From JACJYC01 sp964558465 (GTDB lineage Bacteria; Bacteroidota; Bacteroidia; Chitinophagales; Saprospiraceae): a DNA stretch of 64,000 bases. Shown in pieces: positions 8,786 to 17,740 of the stretch (position 1 is its first letter; each line of letters begins with the position of its first letter). Where the stretch lies: the NCBI GenBank assembly GCA_964558465.1, contig CAZLEF010000032.1, forward strand, positions 1 through 64,000. The letters run 5' to 3'. A program made the position numbers and the translations under genes. The notes under the pieces were generated by a model that saw only the letters and a program-made list of their open reading frames with translations, did not search any database and was not told the DNA's origin.

Positions 8786-9023
8786 CGGACCAGCGGTCCG
8801 GCATCTTTGTAACTTTCTCCACGATGAGAACGCCTCCCGGTCCAGCGGACCGGTATCTAAACAACCGAAGCAGATGGAAACGAGAGATCAAAACCGGTTG
8901 TCCGCCCGGTTTTCGGGTATCTTTTTAACCTTTTGCGGCGCTTCCGGCAAAAGATACCGGACCTACGGCCCGGAAGCCCCTTCATTTGGACTGTGTTACC
9001 AAGATACCGGACCGCTGGTCCGG
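8786..9023. repeat. Cluster of four short GC-rich palindromes (REP-like)
   Basis: Four near-identical hairpin sequences lie in the gene-free stretch 8591-9270: 8786-8800 (CGGACC-AGC-GGTCCG), 8837-8853 (CCGGTCC-AGC-GGACCGG), 8957-8973 (CCGGACC-TAC-GGCCCGG) and 9007-9023 (CCGGACC-GCT-GGTCCGG). Each has six- to seven-base arms and a three-base loop, and three are next to GATACC or GGTATC. I see no supportable gene in the rest of this 680-base stretch. Confidence 0.85.
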
Positions 9024-9270
9024 CCGAAAGTTTATTTCAAATTGACGCATTCAATCGATATATCCATAATCCTGTCCAAAACTCACGTTAAATTAAGGAA
9101 TGATGTATCTTAACCGGTCGCGCCGCCTGGCAGGGATTTTGCGGATCGAACAGGCCGTCCTTTGGACAAATCTCCCACACGGCTCTTTTTGCCCGAAAGT
9201 ATGCACCCTTTCCCCTCCCAAAATTCCTCACATTTTCCTAGATTGCACCTGTATTCAAAGTCGGAAAACT

Positions 9271-12200
9271 ATGTACCGATACATCCTGCCTGTCTTCGGG
9301 CTTTTACTTTTATGCTGGGCCTGCTCAACCGGCCTGCCTCCGGAATTGTCGGCAGAATTGGAGCAACTGCCGGCCGAACTGGATTACAACCTGCATGTCA
9401 AACCCGTCCTTTCCGACAAATGTTTCGCCTGCCACGGCCCGGATGAAGCCAAACGAAAAGCCGGCCTCCGCCTGGATATTGCAGAATCTGCCTACGCCCC
9501 GCTGCCGGAAAACCCAGGTAAAGTCGCCATCGCCAAAGGCAGCCTCCGCCGCAGCGAGGTCTTCCACCGTATTATTTCCACGGACCCTGAATACCGGATG
9601 CCTTCACCCGAATCGCACCTCAGCCTGAGCAACCGGGAAAAAGCCATCCTGATCAAATGGATCGAAGACGGCGCCGGATACCAGCCGCACTGGGCTTTTA
9701 TCCGGCCTGAAAAAACAGCCCCGCCAGCGGTGAAAAAAACGGATTGGCCCAAAAATCCCATCGACCGGTTCATTTTGCACCGGCTGGAAACGGAAAACCT
9801 GGCCCCTGCTCCCGAAGCATCCAAAGAAATCATGCTGCGCCGTCTGTCGCTCGACCTCACCGGCTTGCCCCCGACCCTGGCCGAAATCGATGCTTTTCTC
9901 CTGGATAAATCCCCCGATGCCTACGAAAAACAGGTGGACCGCCTGCTCGACTCCCCGCATTACGGCGAAAAAATGGCGGTGGACTGGCTGGACCTTGCCC
10001 GGTTTGCCGATTCTCACGGCTATACCGTCGATCGCCTGCGGGATATGTCGCCCTATCGCGATTGGGTCATCGAGGCTTTTAATGCCAACCTGCCTTATGA
10101 CCAGTTTGTTCAGTGGCAGTTGGCCGGGGACCTGATGGTGGATGTTGGAGACTTGGAGACTGGGGGACTGGGTGATGGGGCGAGAGACCTGCTCGTCGCC
10201 ACCGCTTTCAACCGCAATCACCCGCAAAACATGGAGGGCGGCATCATCGAGGAAGAGTTTCAAACCGAGTACGTCGTCGACCGCACCAATACCTTCGGCG
10301 AGGCATTTATGGGCCTCTCGCTGGGGTGCGCCAGGTGCCACGACCACAAATACGACCCCGTTTCCCAACAAAATTATTACGAGGTCTTTTCCTTTTTCAA
10401 CAATGTAGCGGAAGCCGGCCAGATCGCCTGGAACGACGCCATGCCCACCCCAACCATCCTGCTGCCAACCGAAGAACAGGAAAAGATCATCGCGTTCCTC
10501 CAAAAGACCATTTCCGAACAGGAGCAAAAGATCGACCGGCTGCAAGCTCAAACCGAACCCGAATTCAACGAATGGCTCAAAACCGGGGCGTACAGGTCAT
10601 TGGCCGGCGAAAAAATACCACAATACGGCCTGCAAGCCCGCTACACTTTTGATAACGGTGATCTGAAAAACAGCGTCAACCCCCGGCAAACCGGCATCCT
10701 GAAACGGGAAACAGGCATGACCGGCGATCAACCCGATTTTGTGCCGGCCAACTCCGGAAAAGCCCTGGCCTTGGAAGGCGACGTGTACCTCGACCTGAAT
10801 GAAGCCGGCGTTTTTCGCAAGTCCGAACCCTTCAGCATCGGCATCGACGTCAGAATCCCGAAAGAACTGAAAGAAGGCGTGATCTTCCACAAAGCCATTG
10901 CCGAACGGCTGTACAATTTCCGGGGGTACCACCTCTACCTGAAAAACGACCGGCTGGAAATCAATATGGCTCATACGGCCCCCTCCAACGCCATCACCCG
11001 GGTCAGCCGGCAACCCGTACCGCGGGACCGCTGGATCCAACTGACCCTGACCTACGACGGAGCCTCCCGCGCAGACGGCTTCAGGTTGTACCTGGATGGC
11101 CAACCCCTGGAAATGGAGACCACCATGGACCAACTGTACAAGGATATCCTGTTCCATTCCACCCCCGAACCGGGGCTGCAGATCGGAGCCTGGTGGCGCG
11201 GGTTGGGGTTCAAAGGCGGCCTGGTCGACAACATCCTCGTTTACGGGCGCGAGCTGACGCCCTTCGAAACAGGCATCCTCGCCCAAAAACAAACCTGGGC
11301 GGGACCGGCCTCCAAAAATCCGGCTGAATTGAATGGGGAAGAAAAAGCCGTTTTGCAGGCCTATTATCAGCGCTGTGTTTCACCCGGATTAAAAGCGGCC
11401 CGTCAAGCCTTGCAAACGAGCCGGACCCAGCTTTCCGACTCCATCGCCCCGGTAGAAGAACTGATGGTGATGCAGGAAATGAAAACCCCGAAAAAAACCT
11501 TCCTCCTGCAGCGCGGCAATTACGACATGCCGGGCCAGGAAGTCTTTCCCAATACCCCCAACCCCATTTTGCCCTTTCCGGAAAACCTGCCCAAAAACCG
11601 CCTGGGATTGGCCCAATGGCTCTGTTTGCCCGAACATCCGCTCACAGCAAGGGTGGCGGTCAACCGGCTCTGGCAGAATTTCTTCGGCGCGGGTTTGGTC
11701 AAAACCACCGAGGACTTCGGCAATCAGGGCGAACTGCCCAGCCATCCGGAATTGCTGGACTGGCTGGCGGTCCGTTTCATCGAATCAGGCTGGAATATCA
11801 AACAGATGAACAAACTGATCGTGATGTCGGCCACCTACCGGCAAGACTCCAAAGTGGACGATTCGCTGCGGGAAAAAGACCCTGAAAACCGCTTGCTGGC
11901 CCGCGGCCCGGCATACCGCATGCCAGCCGAAATGATCCGCGATAATGTTTTGACCGCCTCCGGATTGTTGAATAAAAAGATCGGCGGAAAAAGTGTGAAA
12001 CCCTATCAGCCTGCAGGGCTTTGGGAGATCAATAGCGCCAGCTACCAACAGGATACCAGTGATGCCGTTTACCGCCGCAGTTTGTACATCCTGATCAAAC
12101 GCTCGGTACCCAACCCTACCATGGCCACTTTTGACGCGGGTTCGCGCAGTTACTGCGTGGCCCGCAGGCAAAAAACCAATACGCCGTTGCAGGCCCTGGT

Positions 12201-12522
12201 TACGCTGAATGACCCTACTTTCCTGGAGGCTTCCAAAGCGCTGGGCGAACAAATGTGCAAAACCCGGGATGCCCGCAAGGCAGTCGTGGAGGTGTACCGA
12301 AAACTCACCGGACTCCAACCCGCCCAGGCTGAAATCGAACTGCTGCTGCGCTTGCGAAGCAACCAGCAGGAAAAATTCCGGCAACATCCTGAAAAAGCCC
12401 GGGGTTGGCTCGATGCGGGGCTGTACAAAACCGACCCCCGGCTCGATACCGCTGAACTGGCCGCCTATGCCGTAGTGGCCAACACCATTTTGAATTCCGA
12501 CGCCACCCTGACCAAAAGATAA
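9271..12522 (+). CDS. PSD1/DUF1549-DUF1553 cytochrome c lipoprotein with LamG insert
   Basis: A 1083-residue protein of the Planctomycete cytochrome C (PSD1) family. The lipobox ends at Cys18 (LLLLCWAC). A PSC1-type haem c site, CFACH, is at 51-55 and is followed by the conserved RKAGLRLD. DUF1549 runs from about 140 to 355 (DWPKNPIDRFI, LRRLSLDLTGLPPT, WLDLARFADSHGY) and includes a second CxxCH (CARCH) near 352. A LamG/concanavalin-like domain occupies roughly 460-690. DUF1553 follows (LTARVAVNRLWQNFFGAGLV, TEDFGNQGELPSHPELLDWLA). Its role is unknown, although neighbours of this type often act in polysaccharide breakdown. Residues about 291-306 (VGDLETGGLGDGARD) look like an in-frame insertion of an intergenic repeat. 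The DUF1501 gene follows after five bases. The ATG at 9271 begins the signal peptide. Confidence 0.92.
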   Translation: MYRYILPVFGLLLLCWACSTGLPPELSAELEQLPAELDYNLHVKPVLSDKCFACHGPDEAKRKAGLRLDIAESAYAPLPENPGKVAIAKGSLRRSEVFHRIISTDPEYRMPSPESHLSLSNREKAILIKWIEDGAGYQPHWAFIRPEKTAPPAVKKTDWPKNPIDRFILHRLETENLAPAPEASKEIMLRRLSLDLTGLPPTLAEIDAFLLDKSPDAYEKQVDRLLDSPHYGEKMAVDWLDLARFADSHGYTVDRLRDMSPYRDWVIEAFNANLPYDQFVQWQLAGDLMVDVGDLETGGLGDGARDLLVATAFNRNHPQNMEGGIIEEEFQTEYVVDRTNTFGEAFMGLSLGCARCHDHKYDPVSQQNYYEVFSFFNNVAEAGQIAWNDAMPTPTILLPTEEQEKIIAFLQKTISEQEQKIDRLQAQTEPEFNEWLKTGAYRSLAGEKIPQYGLQARYTFDNGDLKNSVNPRQTGILKRETGMTGDQPDFVPANSGKALALEGDVYLDLNEAGVFRKSEPFSIGIDVRIPKELKEGVIFHKAIAERLYNFRGYHLYLKNDRLEINMAHTAPSNAITRVSRQPVPRDRWIQLTLTYDGASRADGFRLYLDGQPLEMETTMDQLYKDILFHSTPEPGLQIGAWWRGLGFKGGLVDNILVYGRELTPFETGILAQKQTWAGPASKNPAELNGEEKAVLQAYYQRCVSPGLKAARQALQTSRTQLSDSIAPVEELMVMQEMKTPKKTFLLQRGNYDMPGQEVFPNTPNPILPFPENLPKNRLGLAQWLCLPEHPLTARVAVNRLWQNFFGAGLVKTTEDFGNQGELPSHPELLDWLAVRFIESGWNIKQMNKLIVMSATYRQDSKVDDSLREKDPENRLLARGPAYRMPAEMIRDNVLTASGLLNKKIGGKSVKPYQPAGLWEINSASYQQDTSDAVYRRSLYILIKRSVPNPTMATFDAGSRSYCVARRQKTNTPLQALVTLNDPTFLEASKALGEQMCKTRDARKAVVEVYRKLTGLQPAQAEIELLLRLRSNQQEKFRQHPEKARGWLDAGLYKTDPRLDTAELAAYAVVANTILNSDATLTKR

Positions 12523-12527
12523 AACAT

Positions 12528-14054
12528 ATGGCACAACACGACCAGGACCCGTTCTCCAAAGGAGTCCCATGGACCCGGATCCATACGCCCGAATTCGACA
12601 CCTTGAACAGACAGTGGGACCGGCGCAATTTTTTGCTCAAAACCGCCCTGGGTCTGGGCGCCCTGGCCACGGGAACTTTGTTGGGCAGTTGTTCGGGTTC
12701 AGGAGGTATGGCGGCCGCACCCGATGCCGGTTTTCAGCAAGCCGTGCTGAATGCCTTACCCCATTTTGCCCCCAAAGCGAAACGGGTGGTTTACCTGTTC
12801 ATGAGCGGCGGGCCTTCTCAACTGGAGACCTTCGATTACAAACCCGGACTCCGGGATATGCTGGGGAAAAACCTGCCCGATTCCGTCCGCAAGGGCCAGC
12901 GCCTCACGGGCATGAGCGCCAACCAAAGCGCATTGCCCATCGCGCCTTCCCTGTATCAATTCAACCGGCACGGCAAAAACGGAACCTGGGTCAGCGAACT
13001 GTTGCCCCATACCGCCCAGGTGGTCGATGACCTGTGCATCGTGCGTTCGGTTTTTTCGGAGGCCATCAACCATGACCCTGCGCTGACCTTTTTCCAGACG
13101 GGCAATCAATTGCCCGGACGGCCTTCGATTGGCGCCTGGGTCAGTTACGGCCTGGGTTCCGACAACCAGAATTTACCCACGTTTATCGTCCTGGTCTCCA
13201 AAGACGCACCCCGCGATCAGCCGCTGTATGCCCGGTTGTGGGGCGCCGGGTTTTTGCCTTCCGAGCACCAGGGCGTTCAGTTCCGTTCGGGGAAAGACCC
13301 CGTTTTGTTCCTCAACAACCCTGAAGGGTACGACGGCCAGGACCGCAAAGAAATGCTGGAATACCTCAAACAACTCAACCAGTTGCAGAATGAAGCCTAC
13401 GGCGATCCGGAAGTGAACGCCCGCATCGCCCAATACGAAATGGCCTACCGCATGCAAACCTCCGTACCGGAAGTCATGGATATCTCCCGGGAACCAGACG
13501 AAGTGTTCGATCTGTACGGCCCTGCCGGCCGCGACCCGGGGACATATGCGGCCAATTGCATTTTAGCCCGGAAATTATTGGAAAAAGGCGTTAAGTTTGT
13601 CCAGTTGTACCACCAGGGATGGGACCACCACGGCGGCTTGCCGGCAGGCATCCGGCAGCAATGCCTGGCCATCGACCAGCCGACGGCGGCCTTCATCAAA
13701 GACCTCAAAAGAAGAGGTTTGCTGGAGGATACGCTGGTCATCTGGGGCGGCGAATTCGGTCGTACGGTTTACTCCCAGGGCATCCTGACGGCCGATAATT
13801 ACGGCCGCGACCACCACCCGCGTTGTTTCACGATGTGGATGGCCGGAGCGGGCGTAAAAGCCGGACTGAGCTACGGCGAGACCGACGATTTCAGTTATAA
13901 TATCGTCCGGGATCCGGTGCATGTTCACGATTTTCACGCTACGCTGATGCACCTGATGGGTATCGACCACGAGCAACTGGTGTTCAGGTTCCAGGGCCGG
14001 CGTTTTCGCCTCACGGATGTGCATGGGGAAGTGGTCAGGGGGATTTTGGGGTAG
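12528..14054 (+). CDS. DUF1501 family protein (exported)
   Basis: A 508-residue DUF1501 protein, the usual operon partner of PSD1/DUF1553 proteins. DUF1501 has a sulfatase/alkaline-phosphatase-like fold. The N-terminus has RRNFLLKTALGLGALATG, a twin-arginine-like signal, followed by LLGSC, a possible lipobox. Family features are VVYLFMSGGPSQLETFD near 88, the GWDHHGG metal-site-like segment near 365, VIWGGEFGRT near 405 and GRDHHPRCFTMWMAG near 425. It starts five bases after the PSD1 gene, so co-transcription is almost certain. The substrate is unknown, and some family members may be inactive enzymes. Confidence 0.93.
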   Translation: MAQHDQDPFSKGVPWTRIHTPEFDTLNRQWDRRNFLLKTALGLGALATGTLLGSCSGSGGMAAAPDAGFQQAVLNALPHFAPKAKRVVYLFMSGGPSQLETFDYKPGLRDMLGKNLPDSVRKGQRLTGMSANQSALPIAPSLYQFNRHGKNGTWVSELLPHTAQVVDDLCIVRSVFSEAINHDPALTFFQTGNQLPGRPSIGAWVSYGLGSDNQNLPTFIVLVSKDAPRDQPLYARLWGAGFLPSEHQGVQFRSGKDPVLFLNNPEGYDGQDRKEMLEYLKQLNQLQNEAYGDPEVNARIAQYEMAYRMQTSVPEVMDISREPDEVFDLYGPAGRDPGTYAANCILARKLLEKGVKFVQLYHQGWDHHGGLPAGIRQQCLAIDQPTAAFIKDLKRRGLLEDTLVIWGGEFGRTVYSQGILTADNYGRDHHPRCFTMWMAGAGVKAGLSYGETDDFSYNIVRDPVHVHDFHATLMHLMGIDHEQLVFRFQGRRFRLTDVHGEVVRGILG

Positions 14055-14374
14055 ATGGTGGATGCTGGATGGCGGAATTATCCGCCTGAGGCGAGGTATG
14101 AGTATTGGGGGGACGGTAGATGCTGGATGTTGGCCACGCCTGTGGCGTGGTGGATGTTGGATGTTGGATGACGGACGGACGGCGAACATCAACAATCATA
14201 AATCATGTAATCATCGATCATCAATCGAGATATGGTTGGGGGACGGTGGACGGCCTACGGCCCACGGCTCACGGCCTACGGCTCACGGCTGACGGCCTAC
14301 GGCTGATGATGGACGGTAGATGAATTGAAAAAGCGCCGTCCACCGAAGGCCAGATTATTAAAAACCAACAAAAT
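14055..14374. repeat. Low-complexity word repeats between DUF1501 and NHL genes
   Basis: The 320 bases after the DUF1501 stop are built from short recurring words: GGATGCTGGATG and GGATGTTGGATG around 14055-14170, and ACGGCCTACGGCTCACGG variants around 14240-14310. A perfect hairpin with seven-base arms and a TGT loop lies at 14134-14150 (CCACGCC/GGCGTGG). No gene is seen. The word-like character recurs at other intergenic sites in this window. Confidence 0.8.
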
Positions 14375-15481
14375 ATGAGCACACGCAGGAAATTCATCCA
14401 AACCGCCACCATTGCAGCGGGAACCGCCGCCGCCAGTCCGGCATTCGGTTTCTCCATCTTGCACAAGGACCTCCAACCCGACGACAACCTCATCGGGCAT
14501 GGGGATTTCAGGTATAAGGTGGACAAAGGCTGGGCCAAAATCAGCCCCAACAGCAATCCTTTGTTCAATTGCCACGAAATGGTGCAGGACAGCAAGGGCC
14601 GCCTGATCATGCTCGGCGACCATACCCACAACAATATCCTGATCTTTGACAAATCGGGCGCCCTGCTCGATTACTGGGGCAGCGCTTATCCCGGCGGTCA
14701 CGGCCTGACCCTCTCCCGGGAAGGCGAGGAAGATTTCCTGCTGATCGTGGATTGCGGCTATTACCAGGACAAATACGGCAGTTGGAAAGGTCAGGCCGGG
14801 CAGGTGGTGAAAACCGACCTCACCGGGCGCATCCTCTTCACCATCGGGCATCCGCGCACCATCGGCATTTACAAGGACGATGAACGTTTTCAGCCCACCG
14901 AAACCGCCGTGGCGCCCAATGGCGATATTTATGTGGCCGACGGTTACGGCTCCGATTATATCATCCAGTACAACAGCAAGGGGCAATATATCCGGCATTT
15001 CGGCGGCCGAAACAACGCCAATAAAAATCACAACCTTGTCAACGCTCATGGCGTGGCGGTTGACCTGCGCGACCAAAACAACCCCGTGCTGGTTTGTACC
15101 TCCAGGGAAGAGAATTGCTTCAAGGTGTTCACGATGGACGGCAGATTCATCCGGCGGATCGACCTGCCGGGGCTCTACGTATGCCGCCCGGTGATGGACG
15201 ACAGCAACCTCTACGCCGGCGTCTGCTGGTCGAAAGATGCGGCAGGCAACCGGCAGGACAGTTCGGGTTTTGTCACCATCCTGGACGCCGGGAACAAAGT
15301 GGTGTCCAACCCCGGCGGTACGGCGCCTGTTTACCAAAACGACGTCTTTCAGCCTTCCACAGCGTTGACCAACCGCGTATTCCACCACGGCCACGACGTG
15401 TGTGTGGACGACGACAAGAACCTGTACGTTTGCCAGTGGAACGCCCATTTTACGCCGCCGGTCAAGTTGACCCGGGTGTAA
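14375..15481 (+). CDS. Exported NHL-type beta-propeller protein
   Basis: A 368-residue protein with a twin-arginine-like signal (TRRKFIQTATIAAGTAAASP) followed by a six-bladed NHL-like propeller. Blades are visible as repeats such as LIMLGDHTHNNILIFDKSG, TAVAPNGDIYVADGYGSDY and VLVCTSREENCFKVFTMDG, with a final VDDDKNLYVCQWN. Proteins of this kind resemble the lyase-like domain of peptidylglycine alpha-hydroxylating enzymes or simply bind ligands; no catalytic set is certain. It follows the PSD1/DUF1501 pair, separated by the repeat region, and may belong to the same export-dependent pathway. Confidence 0.88.
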   Translation: MSTRRKFIQTATIAAGTAAASPAFGFSILHKDLQPDDNLIGHGDFRYKVDKGWAKISPNSNPLFNCHEMVQDSKGRLIMLGDHTHNNILIFDKSGALLDYWGSAYPGGHGLTLSREGEEDFLLIVDCGYYQDKYGSWKGQAGQVVKTDLTGRILFTIGHPRTIGIYKDDERFQPTETAVAPNGDIYVADGYGSDYIIQYNSKGQYIRHFGGRNNANKNHNLVNAHGVAVDLRDQNNPVLVCTSREENCFKVFTMDGRFIRRIDLPGLYVCRPVMDDSNLYAGVCWSKDAAGNRQDSSGFVTILDAGNKVVSNPGGTAPVYQNDVFQPSTALTNRVFHHGHDVCVDDDKNLYVCQWNAHFTPPVKLTRV

Positions 15482-15492
15482 AGGTTGTATCC

Positions 15493-15508
15493 GCCAAATT
15501 TATTTGGC
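15493..15508 (+). terminator. Palindrome 12 bases after the NHL gene
   Basis: GCCAAAT (15493-15499) and ATTTGGC (15502-15508) are exact reverse complements with two bases between them. The position just after the stop codon suggests a terminator or transcript-end hairpin, although no T-run follows. Its CGCCAAAT core also resembles the half-site of the operator at 5903-6002. Confidence 0.35.
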
Positions 15509-15667
15509 AGGATTAGTGAGACCCGACTACGCCACGGCTTTGTCGGGCGGAGGAGGGTGAGATATGAATGCCAGCCCTGCTTTTGAAGCGATAATGTACC
15601 TGTATTGATAAACAATTCCTGCGTCGGCTTTGGAGCGGTCGCTGAAAATCTCACCCCAAACGTAAAT

Positions 15668-15675
15668 TAACTTTG
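15668..15675 (+). promoter_or_regulatory. TAnnTTTG -7 box at the SnoaL-like gene
   Basis: TAACTTTG lies only three bases before the ATG at 15679. If used, the transcript would start at or within the first codons, so it would be leaderless or translation would begin later. No good -33 element is visible. Confidence 0.3.
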
Positions 15676-15678
15676 GCC

Positions 15679-16197
15679 ATGAAAATTATACTGATATCAT
15701 TCATCATCTTCGGACTGGTATTTTCAGGCTGTAACGACAACTCTGATCCGTCAAACAATTCAGATATGGATAGTGTAAATCAAAAAATTGAAGCCAACAA
15801 GCAGCTTGTCCGACTTTGGATTTTGGATGGCTGGAACAACAACCGAAATAAAATGGTGGTTGAACAGGTGTTTGCACAGGATTGGGTGGACGGAAATCCA
15901 ACCTTTCCCGATCAACCCAAAGGAATTGAAGGAGCTATGTATTTTGTAGAACAATACCGAAATGCATTACCGGACATTCATTTCAACATCACCCATCTCA
16001 TTGCGGACCCTGACTTTGTTACTTTCCGGTTTGAGGCAACCGCAACGCATAAAGGAACGCTTATGGGGATTCCCGCAACGGGCAAAAAAGTTACAGTGAC
16101 AGGAATCGTTATCCACAAAGTTGAAAACGGGCGGTTTGCCAAATCCTGGAACGAAGTTGACTTATTAGGTTTGAAAATGCAGCTTGAGGCGAAATAG
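15679..16197 (+). CDS. SnoaL/NTF2-like lipoprotein
   Basis: A 172-residue protein with a lipobox (FGLVFSGC) and a SnoaL-like polyketide-cyclase/ester-cyclase fold. The pattern QLVRLWILDGWNNNR, FVEQYRNALPDIHFNI, ATATHKGTLMGIPATGKKVTVTGIVIHKVENGRF and ESWN-like SWNEVD is typical of this group. It probably binds or isomerises a small hydrophobic molecule in the periplasm, but no ligand can be named. Codon use is visibly more A/T-rich than in neighbouring genes, which hints at recent acquisition. The ATG at 15679 is used; an in-frame TTG two codons earlier is unlikely because it lies inside the -7 box. Confidence 0.85.
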   Translation: MKIILISFIIFGLVFSGCNDNSDPSNNSDMDSVNQKIEANKQLVRLWILDGWNNNRNKMVVEQVFAQDWVDGNPTFPDQPKGIEGAMYFVEQYRNALPDIHFNITHLIADPDFVTFRFEATATHKGTLMGIPATGKKVTVTGIVIHKVENGRFAKSWNEVDLLGLKMQLEAK

Positions 16198-16211
16198 TAA
16201 TGCCGGTTTTT

Positions 16212-17513
16212 CTACCGGTTCGCCTCCGACAACCAATGAAACTGCCGTTCCGCCAACTGGAAATGCCGGTTGCTGCGCACCAGTTCCACGTACAATGAAT
16301 CGCCGCGGAGCATCGTCCACAGCCGGATGGTCCGGTTGTCGGGCATTTCGTAGCGCAGGGTCATCACCGGGGTGGTATCGCCCATCATTTTGGTCAGCTT
16401 GATCACCTGTTTCACCGAGTCGGGTTGGTAGGTGAAATAACCGCGGCGGTAGCGTTGCCAGAACAAGGTATCCACACTGCCGACACTGCCCAGGCCGCCT
16501 TTTTCAAAGATCATATCGCGCCAGCGGATGGAGTCGGTGGGCGAATACGGGATCGTGTCCCGGTTGACGACAAAGGTGGCGACGTCGTAAACCCCCGATC
16601 TGACCGGCGGCACGTCGGCCCGGGCTGAAACCCGTTGGTAATTGCTCAGGGATTGCCGGAACGGCAGTACCACCGTGAGCACGACAAAAACAACCTTCAA
16701 TACGATCCGCCCGATGCGCATCCATTTTTTGGGCAAATGGAATGCATACAGGGTATTGGCTGCGGCCGCGCGGTTGAACACAAAAAAATCCAGCAGCCGC
16801 CGGCTTTCGTACACCAGCAGGAACAGGCAGTAGAAGAATAACTGCAGGGAAAAGATCTTCACCGGGATATCGTAGCTGAGGTTCATCACGGCCACGTTGG
16901 CAAACACGCCCGCGCCGAGGCACAACCCCAGGGTCACCGTCTTCCGGTTGAGCAGCAACAGGCCGGCCACGGTTTCCATCACGCCCGCAAAGATCTGGTA
17001 GGGCGCCGAGTACCCCATAAACATCCACGACAGCCGCATGGGCAAAAAATCGCCGAGCGGGGTGGCCAGCTGGCTGAGGTTGGGAAAGGGCATCTGGTTG
17101 GCGTAGAGTTTCCAGATGCCGTAACTGAGCGCCGTCATGGCCACAAAATACCGGACCACATTCCGCATCCAGTAATCGGCGGTTTCATAGCCGGGCCGCC
17201 GCCGGTCCAGTGCACTCCAGACCAGGCAACCGGTCGCGGCCAGCAACAGGAAGGTCCAGAGTTGCGCCCACCCCATGGAGGTATCGCCGCTCCCGCCCAT
17301 GGGTACCAGCACGTCCTTCACATGGAACAGATACCGGTTGCCCGCCTGTACGATCCAATCCGTCATGCGGTAGTAATATTGGGAAACATACCCGAAATAG
17401 TCGAGCCAGGTCCACGGGGCCAGTTGCAACAGGAAAAAGAGGGTGAAGAACCGGAAGGCGAACTTGCGCCACAGCGGCCAGGGTGCGTGGGTGAGGGTTT
17501 CTGGTGAATGCAT
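16212..17513 (-). CDS. DoxX-like polytopic membrane protein
   Basis: A 433-residue inner-membrane protein with about seven or eight hydrophobic helices in its first 300 residues (for example FFTLFFLLQLAPW, LWTFLLLAATGCLVW, YQIFAGVMETVAGLLLL, IFSLQLFFYCLFLLVY) and a soluble C-terminal domain of about 120 residues. The helix with GVMETVAGLLLL resembles DoxX-family quinone or redox-partner proteins. The soluble end (YDVATFVVNRDTIPYSPTD, WRDMIFEKGG) is not recognised. Its stop is 14 bases from that of the convergent SnoaL-like gene. The 70-bp hairpin element at 17520-17589 lies directly upstream, so its promoter may be within or beyond that element. The second in-frame start (ATG 17513) is chosen. 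Confidence 0.8.
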   Translation of the reverse strand: MHSPETLTHAPWPLWRKFAFRFFTLFFLLQLAPWTWLDYFGYVSQYYYRMTDWIVQAGNRYLFHVKDVLVPMGGSGDTSMGWAQLWTFLLLAATGCLVWSALDRRRPGYETADYWMRNVVRYFVAMTALSYGIWKLYANQMPFPNLSQLATPLGDFLPMRLSWMFMGYSAPYQIFAGVMETVAGLLLLNRKTVTLGLCLGAGVFANVAVMNLSYDIPVKIFSLQLFFYCLFLLVYESRRLLDFFVFNRAAAANTLYAFHLPKKWMRIGRIVLKVVFVVLTVVLPFRQSLSNYQRVSARADVPPVRSGVYDVATFVVNRDTIPYSPTDSIRWRDMIFEKGGLGSVGSVDTLFWQRYRRGYFTYQPDSVKQVIKLTKMMGDTTPVMTLRYEMPDNRTIRLWTMLRGDSLYVELVRSNRHFQLAERQFHWLSEANR

Positions 17514-17519
17514 ATTTGT

Positions 17520-17589
17520 AACCACTAAGTTCACTAAGGACACTAAGGTAGAAATTTTTCCATTGAATTTCTTATTGGTCTCAGTGGTT
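17520..17589. mobile_element. 70-bp MITE-like hairpin element, copy 1
   Basis: The element begins AACCACTAAG and ends CTCAGTGGTT, which are inverted copies with one mismatch. Its left part carries three CACTAAG-type units and its centre reads GTAGAAATTT. A second element of the same length and with the same internal order is at 31005-31074, and a left-half relative is at 45393-45430. It separates the DoxX-like gene from the CcsBA gene. Non-autonomous mobility is inferred only from the ends and the copies. Confidence 0.6.
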
Positions 17590-17740
17590 CCAGGAAAAAC
17601 CGTATCTTTACCCTGTCGTTTCCCTGAATATAGCAGGCGAACGGTTTACCGGGATCTATAAATAAATAGTAGGGACTTTCAAAGAATTGGGTATGGAACA
17701 TCGTTCTATACAATGATTGTTTTGTAAAAAATGTCCTTAC

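Noticed and set aside
14055..14330. Small genes in the word-repeat region after the DUF1501 gene
   Set aside because: The frames consist only of repeated words and have no similarity or start signals.
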